Assembly (NCBI RefSeq): GCF_003265705.1
Contig: NW_020312859.1
Location: 2,118,174-2,182,173 of the forward strand
Source of the DNA: Callorhinus ursinus
Taxonomy: Eukaryota > Chordata > Mammalia > Carnivora > Otariidae
DNA length: 64,000 nt
Reading direction: 5' to 3'
A program made the translations under genes and the position numbers. Within the stretch, counting starts at the first letter, position 1. Every line of letters begins with the position of its first letter. Below, one piece after another: positions 50,090 to 60,859 of this stretch. The notes below the pieces were generated by a model that saw only the letters and a program-made list of their open reading frames with translations, searched no databases and was not told the DNA's origin.

Positions 50090-51551
50090 GTCAGTTGAAG
50101 CCACCCCGGCACAATCTTGGCTGCAGGGCGGAGGTGGGGGCTCCTGGTGGAGTGAGGGTGTCTCCTTCTAGAGGCTCTGATCTCTCAGCTTAGTTTCAAG
50201 AGACCTCCCTCAGGGTGGGTTCATGTCCATCTGGGCTTCAAGGTCTGTGTGTGGGCTTCTGAGCATTGGGATGTGCTCTTTTACCAGAATCTAGTCAGCT
50301 CAGGCCCCACTCCCTCTGGTTTTAACTCTCTCTCTCTCCACCCTATCTGTGAATCTGCAGTCATCTGTCGCTGGCGCTCTCCTGTTCCCCATCTCTCTGT
50401 TTCTATCCTTCAGTCTCTGTGTCTCTGCCTCTGGCTCTAGCTCTCAACCTGTCCTGTTGGCTCTATTTACCTTTGTTTGTCTCTCTCCATCTCCCTTTCC
50501 CGCAGACTGCCTCTCTGCCTTTGTGGAGCCTTGTTTTCCCTGGGGTAGGAAACCTTAGCTGGGAGCCCTAAGCCCTTTTCCAGGATCTGCCCATGTGTGT
50601 GGCTTACTCAAGCCTGTCACTCCTGGTGGAGGTCAGATAAGCCTTTCCTTCTGCACTTTGTGGACAGTCATCTGGGTGAGGGTCTCTGCTGGAGAGTGGT
50701 GCTTTGTCCAGGAGTCAGGATGGTTACTTAGCACCCAGCTCCTTCCTTAACTCTTGACATTCTCTTCAACAGCGTTGAAACCTGGAGCCTGCCCTTCTAT
50801 ACGATCTTCTCGGTGCCTTGTTGGCTATGAGCCATCTGAGTGCCAGAGTGACTGGCAGTGTCCAGAGAGGCAGATCTGTTGCCCTGATATTTGCGGCTTC
50901 AGATGCCTGGATCCTGTTAATATCTTCAACCCAAGTGAGGAGGTGGAAGGGCTGATGGGGAGGGAGTGAGCCTGAGAATGCAGCACCTAGGGGGACAGCC
51001 CTGGGTGCTGGCCCTGCCAGGTCTCCTCTGTTCCAGGAATTGTTGAGTCAAATTTGTCAGCTGGCCAGGGTCACACTGCTCCAGACAGAGTTTACTCAGC
51101 CAGTCTGTCAGGAGGTCAGGTTTTTTGGGCAGTGGTCACCTGGCCATTCAGGTAAAAGCAGGCAAATGGCAGCCAGCCAGCCAGTCAGTACTGGACAACT
51201 GGTCACCTGCGTGGACAGGGAGATATGAGAGGAGACCCAGATCCTGCGCTGAGGGGATACAGAGGCCCTGGGAAGGAAGAGGTGGTCATGGGGATGGAGA
51301 AGAGATGATTCTCCCTGCGAGGGCTGGGCTGGGGCTGGGTCCAGGAAGCAAGGGTGGTGCAGAAGGCACAAAGCCTCTGACCTGTGACTCTACTTTCACC
51401 AGTTGAAGTGAAGCCTGGCAGGTGTCCCGTGGTCACTGGCCAGTGTCTGATGCTCAACCCCCCCAACCACTGTGAGACCGACAGCCAGTGTGTGAGTGAC
51501 TTCAAGTGCTGTAGGGGCATGTGCGGGAAAGTCTGCGTGGCCCCTGTATAA
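50008..51551 (+). CDS. SLPI: SLPI, secretory leukocyte protease inhibitor (antileukoproteinase), complete
   Basis: Coding exons 50008-50089, 50773-50934 and 51403-51551 join in phase 1: 393 bp, 130 residues plus stop (human 132). Signal peptide about 1-25 (MQSSSLFPLVLLVLGTLAPW). WAP domain 1 (about 31-80) and WAP domain 2 (about 85-130) each keep all eight cysteines. The inhibitory loop GQCLMLNPPN with P1 Leu97-Met98 is intact, so serine-protease (elastase, cathepsin G) inhibition by domain 2 is expected from the family. It ends CVAPV, two residues shorter than human. Domain 1 is much less basic than in human. Secreted; acts at mucosal surfaces. TATA promoter and 3' UTR exon present. Confidence 0.98.
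50773..50934 (+). CDS. SLPI: SLPI exon 2 (WAP domain 1)
   Basis: Encodes LKPGACPSIRSSRCLVGYEP, SECQSDWQCPERQICCPD and ICGFRCLDPVNIFNP; eight cysteines. The 'SECQSDWQC' core matches human. Confidence 0.97.
51403..51551 (+). CDS. SLPI: SLPI exon 3 (WAP domain 2, inhibitory) and stop
   Basis: Encodes EVKPGRCPVVTGQCLMLNPP, then NHCETDSQCVSDFKCCRG and MCGKVCVAPV with TAA at 51549-51551; donor TAAG/GTAAGG one base later leads to a UTR exon. Confidence 0.97.
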
Positions 51552-52137
51552 GGTAAGGAGGGGCCTGGGCCCACCCATCTCCCTCCCACCAGTCCTCTCT
51601 GTCGCAAGCCCCTGGCAGCCATGGCATATGAGCAGGGGGACTCCTGATCCCTCCCCCAAAACAGCTTCTGCCAAGCCCCCTTGTCCTTCAAGGGCACGGC
51701 TCCCCAGGCCCCAGGGCCAGGATTTCTGTAGGATCACTCATGGCTTTGATTCTCTTCCAACCCCTCTGGGTGAGGACCCGGGGCATATGGCTCTCTGAGT
51801 CTCAGTTTCCTTATCTTTAAAATGGGCATAATGAAATTGGAAGTGCTTTGTAAAACACTGTGTGCGCTAAGTATTTCTTATTAAGATCATCTCCAGCATG
51901 TTATCTAGGGTCAAAGCCCAAAGGATCAATGGATTTTGAGGATAATCTAGCTCAATGCTCTGACTTTAGAGTTCTACAGTAAAATTGAGACTTGAATTCA
52001 GTCTCCTGATGCCAAGACTTTTTCAACAATGCTACCACCTTGCTATTTTCTCTGTCTTGGGGGTTTCTTGGGGTAAGAATGGGGAGATAATTTGGCTGGT
52101 TCCTGTATTGAAGCCCTGATCTGATTTTCTCTCACAG

Positions 52138-52345
52138 CCTGATTCCTGCCATTTGGAAGAGGCTCCTGATTCCTTCTCTGTGGTCTGGGAATTCTGCTTT
52201 CTGCTCCCGGACTTGGAGCAATGGGGTGGCACTCTGTGGTCAAGACTTGGTTCTACCACCAATATCTCCATTGAGGAAAAGCTTGACACACAGTAGCCTT
52301 TCAGGAAATGCCTGTTGATTGGTGAATAAATAAATGAGCAAATTT
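52138..52345 (+). other. SLPI: SLPI exon 4 (3' UTR) with poly(A) signals
   Basis: Begins after CTCTCACAG. CCTGATTCCTGCCATTTGGA and the following sequence match the human SLPI 3' UTR as I recall it. Overlapping AATAAATAAA at 52325-52334; cleavage expected near 52345. Confidence 0.88.
52325..52334 (+). terminator. SLPI: SLPI poly(A) signal
   Basis: Two overlapping AATAAA hexamers. Confidence 0.85.
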
Positions 52346-53580
52346 CTTTCTGTCCATTTGCTTCCGTGGTTTGCTGCTGCTGTGAATTAGGTGGGAGGTG
52401 ATGAGGCAGTATGTGGCTATGAGGCCTCCCTCCTATAGATACAGAGTGGAAGGAAGAGGATTCAGGGCCATGATGAATCTACATCATGAGTCTGAACATA
52501 CCAGCTCTGCAATTTTGGACAAATGACTTTATCTCATACATCTTAATTTCTTGACCTGCAAAGTGGCACCATGTTTGGAGCATTGGGGTATACAACGTGT
52601 ATGAAATGAATAGCAAGTTGCTAGGCCACAGCAGGCTTGAAAAATGGTGGATACTTGCCTTCTGTGGTGATTTTGAGCTTCTTACATTTCTTCTCTCCCA
52701 AGACACTATTTGTTCTATCTTAAAATAAATGTTGAGCAGAACCACATGCACTGATTATCGGTCCTGAAAGAGGACTCCAAACATGTCTGCCCATGGCATC
52801 TTGGTATCTGAGTCTCTAAGGAAAGCACAGTGTGGTGAACACTGGGTAAAACAATGCTTTACTTACATAGAAAAGGAACAGCAAGATCAGCTTCCACCTT
52901 GGGCCTCCATTTCCCATGGCCTGCAAATCTCTCCCAGGAGCTGATGCAACGCCATTTACCCCCACACAACCCTCTCAAGCCCCGGTAGGAGGCCCCATTC
53001 CCTCCTCATGGAGGACAGATACTGCAGTGGGGTTGGTCAGACGCCATATGGCACACACACCTACACAGAACAGAGGGGCATACAGGGAAGCTTGAAACGG
53101 GGGAAGGTACTCCCTCACACAGCCACAAACCTGGCACAGGCCTGTGAGCTCTTTATCTCTTGGTAAGTGAATATTCCAGGTCCAAGGCCGTTCTTATGCG
53201 GCTGAGTGGGGGATGCATGCACGAGACTGCCTCTCCCCACAGTGAGAGGGATTGTCAGGGTGGGTCGCGTTATGACCTGCTGCTGGCCAGTCACCACATG
53301 AGGATGATGTTGTTCTTGAGTCCATGGAGCAAAAAGAGGAACAAGAGCTAGACTCCCAGAGCTCAGAGCAAGCAGGGAACTGGGCTCCCCATTTCTCTGT
53401 GTTCTTCAGATTCCAAAGAAAGCAGAGAACTTGAGAGTGACACAGAAAAAGGACAAAACACAACTGTAATTCAATCCTTTCCTCGAAAATCTCACTGATC
53501 TAAAAAAAACACGCCACGTACTACATTCAACCAATGTTCCAGGAGCAGCAACAGGATGTATTAAATTAACTGTTTGAGGG
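52346..53580. other. Intergenic downstream of SLPI
   Basis: No exon recognised. About 52740-53480 read on the minus strand has an LTR-like feel (polyadenylation-type TAAAG near a GTGTTCACCACACTG end), but I cannot assign a family. Confidence 0.35.
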
Positions 53581-53599
53581 AAGGGGGAAAAGAGGGAGC

Positions 53600-54175
53600 G
53601 CCATTTTATTTATTTTGTGAGTGGGGTAGCCGCCCTCTGAGCTGCCTCCCTGTGATCCTCACCTCTTGGGATTCCCGCCCTTGTGTGGTCCCTCCAACGG
53701 TTTTGTGCGGTGAGACTGTGTGACCAATAAACTATTCCAGAGTGAGAGGTAACTATGTCCTGATGAGACAAGATGAGTAAAGGATGGCACTTTCCATCTG
53801 GGGAGCACGTGCCCTCTCTCAGATCACCTGCTCTGGCAGAACTCAGCTGCCGTGTCGGGAGGACGCTCAGCCATCTGTGGAGTGGGCCATGGGGTGGAGA
53901 GACAATGGGTCACGCCAACAGCCTGTGAGGAACTGTGCCCCACCAACAAACACGAGCGGGAAATTGGAGGCAGAGTTTCAGCCCCAGTCTAGTCTTGAAA
54001 GGACTGCAGTCCCAGCACACAGCTTGACTTTAACTTTGTGACAGACGGTGACCCAGAACCATCCTGTGAAGCTACTCCTGGCTTCCTGATCCTCGAACTG
54101 GGAGATGGTATTTATGATTTTAAGGTGCTAAGTTTGGGGGCAATTTGTTATGCAGCAATAGACACCTATTACAAC
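53600..54175 (+). mobile_element. LTR remnant (probably ERVL-MaLR type)
   Basis: Phrase order GGGATTCCCGCCCTTGTGTG, GCCTGTGAGGAACTGTGCCC, GGACTGCAGTCCCAGCACAC, GGTGCTAAGTTTGGGGGCAA and TTTGTTATGCAGCAATAGAC is that of a common mammalian LTR. Family named with low confidence. Confidence 0.5.
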
Positions 54176-54335
54176 GAGGTCAGCAAAAATCTGCTACTGC
54201 AACCAAATATGGACAGTACAAGAAAAGATCATTGAAAGGCAGTCATTGTCTCTGAACAAAGGTGGGAACATCCTAAATGAAATGTTAAAATTTGAATTCA
54301 TGAAGCTTTAAAAAGCTTTCATAGAAGTTCAACAT

Positions 54336-54546
54336 GTTTTTTTTTTAAGATTTTATTTATTTATTTGAAAGAAAGAGAGAGATTGAGAGAGAGAGAAAAT
54401 GAGCAGGGGAGGGGCAAAGGGAGAGGGAGAAGCAGGCTCCCTGCTGAGCAGGGACCCCCCCCCATGTGGGGCTGGATCCCAGGACCCTGGGATCATGACC
54501 TGAGCTGAAAGCAGATGCTTAACCAACTGAGCCACCCAGGTGCCCC
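54336..54546 (-). mobile_element. CAN-SINE, inverted
   Basis: Ends GAGCCACCCAGGTGCCCC; GA-rich block at 54370-54430. Confidence 0.96.
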
Positions 54547-54589
54547 CAACACTAATTCTTTATTAAAATTAAGAATAGAAATGAAAGGA

Positions 54590-55720
54590 TAGAAATTTAT
54601 TTTTTAAAAAATCAGAAAATCTACCTGAAACTGTAGCAAAACCTATTAAGTTGAATTTTCAGAGATATCATCACTAAAGTCAGAAACAGAATAAGGATCA
54701 CTGCTATTTTTCAAGGATATATGAGACAGGAAGATGAGATTAGGGAATAGAGGTATGTAAGAGTGGAAAGCAAGATACCAAATTGTCATTATTTGCAGAT
54801 AGTATCATTTCCTACATAACAACTGAACACATTCAATAAAGTTGATGAGGTAACTTTCATCAGAGTTGCTGGGTATACATAATTTTACAACATTTCTACA
54901 CATTATTCATAATGAATCAGAAATAATAGAAGGTAGAGAGAATTAATCAAAGAAACAAACCCTACAATACACCCAGGAAGGAACCTAAAAATTATGCCAG
55001 ACCTTTGTGGATTAAAGAAGAAACTTGTTGAAGGTCTAAAATAAGAACTGAATAAACAGAGAAATAATGTTTATGTTTGGAAAGAGTAAGGTAAAGATTA
55101 TAGCTCATTAAAAAAAATCATTTATAAATTCCATGAAACTGTAGTAAAAACCCCAACATGATTTTTTTAAAACAACTTGACAAAGTGATCCTCTAGTTAA
55201 TATATTAGTAGAAATGTTGCAAAAAAACCAAGAACATTTTTTTAAAAAGTACAATAGGAGTTATCCAGACCAAGTATCAAAGTGTTGTTGATTATATTAA
55301 TTATTATAATAATTAATGGAATATGATGTTGGTACAAGAATAAACAAATAGTCTAATGGAACATCACAGAATGTCTGAAAGGGAATCTGTACATTTGTGG
55401 AAATTTGTTATACAACAAGGAGGAGTTTTTTTTTTTTTTAAGATTTTATTTATTTATTTATTTATTTGAGAGAGAGAAAAAGCATGAGCTCCAGGGAGGG
55501 GCAGAGGGAGAGGGAGAAGCCGACTCTCCCACCAGCAGGAAGCCTGACAAGGGTGGGGCTTGATCCCAGGACCCTCAGATCATGACCTGAGCCGAAGTCA
55601 GACGCTAAACCAACTGAGCCACCCAGGTGCCCCAGTAAGGAGGAATGTTTTATAATTGTTTAGGACAAAACTCAAACCAATAATGAAAGCAATTGGCTTT
55701 TTTTTTTAAAGTTCACACTA
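54590..55720 (+). mobile_element. Old L1 ORF2 fragment, interrupted by a CAN-SINE
   Basis: Diverged L1-like text (e.g. 'atttgcagatagtatcattt', TTGGTACAAGAATAAACAAA and CTAATGGAACATCACAGAAT). No frame survives. Confidence 0.7.
55426..55633 (-). mobile_element. CAN-SINE, inverted
   Basis: Ends GAGCCACCCAGGTGCCCC; flanked by AAGGAGGA copies. Confidence 0.96.
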
Positions 55721-55769
55721 ACAACTTTTACTGAGTTTAATAGTAATTGTTAACATAAGGTTCTCCTGA

Positions 55770-55809
55770 ACTTTTTTCTTTTCTTTCTTTTCTTTTCTTT
55801 CTTTCTTTT

Positions 55810-55867
<58 letters not shown>

Positions 55868-56070
55868 TTCCTTCCTTCCTTCCTTCCTTCCTTCCTTCCT
55901 TCCTTCTTTCCTTCCTTCCTTCCTTCCTTCCTTCCTTCCTTCCTTCCTTCCTTTCTTCCTTCCTTTCTTCCTTTCTTTCTTCCTTTCTTTCCTTTCCTTC
56001 CTTTCTTTTCTTCTTTCTTTCTTTCCTTTTTCTTCTTCTTTCTTTCTTCTTTCTTTCTCTCATTCATTCC
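55770..56070 (+). repeat. (TTTC)n/(TTCC)n polypyrimidine microsatellite, about 300 bp
   Basis: Near-pure C/T on this strand, with a TTTC section, a long TTCC section and mixed ends. Lys/Arg/Glu-rich minus-strand ORFs here are repeat artefacts. Confidence 0.97.
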
Positions 56071-56074
56071 TTTA

Positions 56075-56490
56075 TGATGAGGAATTGGCTTGCGTAGTTA
56101 TGGAGGCGAAGTCCCATAATCTGCTGTCTGTAAATTGGAGACTCAGAAAAGTCTGTAGTGCAATACAGTCCCCGTCTGAAGGCTTAAGAACCAGGGGAGC
56201 TGATGGTGTAAATTCCAATCCAAGGGCAGGAGAAAATGAGGTGAGATGTTCCAACTCAAACAATGAAGCCAGAAGAAAGGTGTGGATTCCTTCTTCCTTC
56301 CCTTTTGTTCTATTTAAGCCCCCAGGGCATTGGATGAGGACTACCTACCCTGGGGCGGGGATTCTATTTGACTGAGTCCACAGATTCAAGTGCTAATTTC
56401 ATCTGGAAACATCCTCACACCCAGATATAAATGTTTACTCCGGGCATTTTGTGGCCTGTCCAGTTGACACACAAATTATCCACCACAGGC
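56075..56490 (+). repeat. Diverged copy of the 44291 repeat family
   Basis: Starts GAGGAATTGGCTTGCGTAGT and ends GTCCAGTTGACACACAAATT; class not assigned. Confidence 0.45.
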
Positions 56491-56737
56491 CCAGCCCATG
56501 TTAACTTGGCACCGGTATGCATCTCCTTAAACCATACCTAGCCTCCAAAGAAAGGCAATAACAAGGTCATAATTCTGCCAAACATGATAGTTATTCTTCG
56601 AACAACTAAAAACATACTAACTCTTCCCAAAAGAGGAGGTAAAGTCCTTGAGTAATGTTTGATCTCCTCCTTGATATTTAGTAATTTAAATACTATAATG
56701 TGAAATTAACAAATACTATGATATAAAGTCTACACAG

Positions 56738-56952
56738 GGGGTGCCTGGGTGGCTCAGTTGTTGAGCGTCTGCCTTCGGCTCAGGTCATGATCCCAGGGTC
56801 CTGGGATCGAGTCCCGCATCGGGCTCCCTGCTCAGCGGGAAGCCTGCTTCTCCCTCTCCCACTCCCCCTGCTTGTGTTCCTGCTCTCGCTGTCTCTCTCT
56901 GTCAAATAAATAAATAAAATCTTTAAAAAAATATATAAATAAAAAATAAAAA
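56738..56952 (+). mobile_element. CAN-SINE, 15-bp perfect target duplication
   Basis: Flanked by ATAAAGTCTACACAG (56723-56737 and 56953-56967). Full head, CT-rich block and AAATAAATAAATAAAATC tail. Confidence 0.98.
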
Positions 56953-56989
56953 ATAAAGTCTACACAGCTTCTGGTGCCTGATAAGGCAA

Positions 56990-58800
56990 TAAGAGAGACA
57001 GAAGAAAGAACACACACACAAATGTATTCAGAGCAACGTAAGGAGGAAATGTCATAGCAATTACAGTCCTCATTTCTGTAACTGGTCACGTGGTTGTAGT
57101 CGGTTGTTTCTTTCTATCCTCTTCCGCTATCCATTCCATATTCCTTTGCCTTCAGCAAGCACCTCAGCTGGTTGTAGTTCTCCGTCACCTGATAGGGTGA
57201 CCCAAACCTTCATTCCTGAAGGGTCTGGGCCATTCATAGCCTTGCTTGGATTGGGTTGTTGTATTTTTCTGATGACCTTAGTTACACAACATGACAATAT
57301 TAGGAGGCGCCCTAAGGGAGCTCCTGTATTCCAGACATATTCTTCCTCACTTCCCTTGTGATAGAGTTCTCCAGTTTCCCCTTGGAAGTCAAGATCAGTC
57401 ACCCTGGCCAACACCATAACTCTCTTCTTTGTTGAACGAGGAGCCCAAAGTGGCCAGGTGGCAGTCTTAACTTCCAGTCCAATGGAATCATTGTTGTGTC
57501 TCCTAGTGGAAATGTTTCTCCCTCTGGAACTAACACCTCTAGGCCAACAGCACACAGAATCATGGGAACAGGAAGCAAAAATTTTGCTAATGGGTGACTA
57601 GGGGTGATCGTGAGTAGAACCACCCCCATTTCCACCTCTTGATTCCTGAACCTCTGAGTCCTGGCTATGGGAGAAGCAGCAATATATATTAGAAACTGAC
57701 TGAGAGCCTTATACAGCCTTCTGGAGAACCCAGCAAAGTGCTGCCACCTAGCTGGCACTATGATGGAGTCTTCCAAAATTCCACTGTTCTATGAAGCCAA
57801 CAGCTTCAGGGTGGGGAACATGGTAAGACCAGTGAATTCCATGAGCCCGTGTCCATTGCAACACTTCTTTGCTATTGCTTCCTTGATCAGAAGCAAGGAA
57901 TACCTTGATGGTGGAGAAGGCACTGTTAGTATGTGGGTGGTAGTTTGGGCAGAAGCATCACACGCAGGCAAGTCAAATCCATATCCAGAATAAGTGTCTA
58001 TTCCAGTAAGAATAAAATGCTGCTCCTCCCATGATGAAAGTGGTCCAATGTCATCAACTTGCCACCAGGTAGTGGACTGATCACGCCCGGGAATGGCTCT
58101 GTATCAGGGATATCAGTGTTGGTCTCTGCTGCCGGCTGACTGGGCACTCAGCAGTGGCCACAGCCAGGTCAGCCTTGGTGAATGGAGTCCATGCTACTGA
58201 GCCCATGCTTAACCTCCATCCCTGCCCTGTGGCCACTTTGCTCACGAGCCCACAGGGCAATGCCAGGGGTAACTGAGCAAAGAGGCTGATTAGGATCCAC
58301 AAAGCAGATCATGCTATTCACTTGATTATTATAATCTTCCTGCTGAGCTCACCCTTTGGTGAGCAGTCCCATAGGACACAAATATCTCCACAGTTTTTTT
58401 GCCCATTCAGAGAGGTGTATCCATATATCTCTTCTCCAGATTTCTTTGTCACCAATTTTCTAATTATGTTCCTTCCAACTCCAAATTCCGCTTTCATGGT
58501 GAATTTTCTGAATTCCAAGTCACCCGTACTCAGAGACTTTAGCAGCTGTCAGATAAAGTGGCTACCTGATCATCGATGTTTCTGTTCAGCCAGATAACCA
58601 GCTCTTTCAGGGCATCTGTAGCCAGAAGAAAATGAAGTTCTCCCCTGCTGACCACGCTATGCCTCCATGGGGAAAGTCTCCCATCTGGGATAGTCCTACA
58701 CTGGGATGGTGGTGGGAGTTCCACGGTGGATCTGTGGAGTAGTAAGGGAGGCAAACACCCAGAGGCTACATGGTGTAGGCCCCAAGCAGGTGTTATCAGA
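56990..58800 (-). mobile_element. Antisense ERVL-like endogenous retrovirus pol fossil
   Basis: On the minus strand, short open stretches resemble the ERVL integrase region, e.g. a WQVDDIGPL-type segment around the first catalytic aspartate and GIDTYSGYGFD near 57960-58060. Multiple stops and frame shifts interrupt it, so it is inactive. LTRs were not identified at its ends. Confidence 0.65.
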
Positions 58801-59175
58801 CGCTTAAAAGCAGAAGTAAAACAAACAAACAAAAATCCACAGCAAATGGTCAGCAAGACACATGAATCTTCCATCCTCTTACCATCCCCTCAGACTGGTG
58901 GCAGCTAAATGCCACATGAGTCTGACCTCGGGAGAGGGACTTGTCAGCAAACATTAGAAAGCTACACCCTACCAAATGTATCATTTTACATGCAAATATT
59001 AGTAAAGAAGAAAAGGTAAAAATCGGATAGCAAAGGAGCCATCTCAAGCATTTCCAAAAATAACAACAAAAGAAACCATAAAACATAAGGTAAAAAATGA
59101 TAAAGAGCAGAAAACCATGAAATAAAAAACAAGGAAGATCCATTGAGAGATCATCTGGGCCAGAAGTTGGTTCTT

Positions 59176-59378
59176 TTTTTTTTTTTTTAAGATTTTATTT
59201 CTTTGAGAGAGAAAGAGAGAGAGCATGAGCAGGGGGCACGGGGCGGGGCAGAGGGAGAGGCAGCCGCCCCCCTCAAGGGCCTCACCATGGGGTTTGGAGC
59301 AGGGCTCGGTCCCAGGACCCTGAGATCATGACCTGAGCCCAAGTCGGACACTTAACTGACTGAGCCACCCAGGTGCCC
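59176..59378 (-). mobile_element. CAN-SINE, inverted
   Basis: Flanked by CAGAAGTTGGTTCTT / CAGAAGTTGTTTCTT; ends GAGCCACCCAGGTGCCCC. Confidence 0.97.
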
Positions 59379-59469
59379 CAGAAGTTGTTTCTTTAAAAAG
59401 GTTTTCATAATAAATTAACCTCTGGCAACCCTGATCGAATAAATAATAGAAAAGGTAAAATAATCATGA

Positions 59470-60245
59470 TCAGAATAAAAAAGTGGGCATTGATGGGGTT
59501 TTGGAATACAGGTGAGGTTCAGTGGGGTGAGGTCCGGAGCCCATGACCAAGAAAGAATTCTTGAGGCATCTTTGGTGCAAAATGGTTGTTTATTAAAGCA
59601 CAGGGGCAGGACCCGCGGGAGTCTGCCCTGAGAGCTTGAGGAGTAGCTGATTGCATACTCGGGAGTTGGGGCCAGAAGGAAAAGGGAGGTTTCAAAAGAA
59701 CTTTCATATGCTAAAGAGGACCTACCAGACACCGGAGGTCTTGCCATTGTCAAGTTAAGGTTGTTTTCCCCTCTAGCAAGGTATTAACATTAAGATCGCT
59801 GGGACAGGGGCGCCTGGGTGGCTCAGTTGGTTGGGCGGCTGCCTTCGGCTCAGGTCAAGATCCGGGAGTCCCTGGATCGAGTCCCGCATCGGGCTCCCTG
59901 CTTGGCAAAAAAAAAAAAAAAGATAGCTGGGACATCCCTGGAAGAATGTCACACATGTCCCACCCAGGAGTGGGGGTTGCAGGAAGGTTGTAGGGCGTCC
60001 GCTTGTGCTTTGTCTTCAGCCAGCCGGTTGGTCCCTCGTCAAAATGGAAAAATTCCTAGTACTTCACACGATCTGCCCGAGAGGAGAAAGAGCAAACTAG
60101 TACTCTCAAAAAGGCAGGTTCATTGCGATGAGGGGGCCACGCACCGAGGGACAACACGGCATCTCAACAAAGGAGAAGATGGAGCTATCATAAGATTTGA
60201 GGGAAAGGTAGGGATTGGGCGAAATTCAAGCGAGTAAGGGATTTC
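59470..60245. repeat. Retroelement-derived repeat, split by a CAN-SINE
   Basis: AAGAAAGAATTCTTGAGGCA, GGTTGTTTATTAAAGCACAG and CCATTGTCAAGTTAAGGTTG recur widely in carnivore genomes as I remember. It may be an L1 5' region or LTR; class unassigned. Confidence 0.5.
59807..59919 (+). mobile_element. Truncated CAN-SINE lacking the CT block
   Basis: The tRNA-like head runs directly from CTCCCTGCTTGGC into a pure A tract. Target duplication AAGATCGCTGGGACA / AAGATAGCTGGGACA (59792-59806 and 59920-59934). Confidence 0.96.
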
Positions 60246-60473
60246 TTAACACATTTCACATTTATCCTAATTTTGTAGTTTAAGGAAACAAGAAATCCCT
60301 TATCTGAAGCGCTATACCCAGATTGGAAATCAAGGCTGCCTCTCTAATGTCAAAGTAACTTAAATGTCTCAGGTAAGAAAGGGATGTTTTATTCTTAAGA
60401 TAAAATTTCAGGTATAGTTTCTGGCAGTCTGTGATTTTAGAAAACATGTTTTCCAGGTGACAAAATGACTTTG

Positions 60474-60680
60474 GGGGGCACCTGGGTAGCTCAGTTATTA
60501 AGCGTCTGCTTTCGGCTCAGGTCATGATCCCACGGTCCTGGGATGGAGCCCCTCATTGGGCTCCCTGCTCAGCAGGGAGTCTGCTTCTCCCTCTCCCGCT
60601 CCCCCTGCTTGTGTTCCCTCTCTCGCTGTGTCTCTCTCTGTCAAATAAATAAATAAAATCTTTAAAAAAGAGAGAGAGAG
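60474..60680 (+). mobile_element. CAN-SINE
   Basis: Head GGCACCTGGGTAGCTCAG, long CT-rich block and AAATAAATAAATAAAATC tail; flanked by AAAATGACTT copies. Confidence 0.97.
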
Positions 60681-60859
60681 AAAATGACTTTTGTTCGAAG
60701 AGTGGGTCCTTCATGGTACTTGACAGCTACAGCATGTCATAGGGAGAAATAGCCTTTGTTAACTTTGCAGTGAGATTTAGCTCTTGTCCTTCCTCCAGCC
60801 TGTTGAATGGCTGGGCAGATTTTTACTTCTGAGTTAATTTTACTTTCTCACTAGAAAAA

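Noticed and set aside
55737..56067. Lys/Arg/Glu-rich minus-strand ORFs
   Set aside because: Direct translation of the TTTC/TTCC microsatellite.
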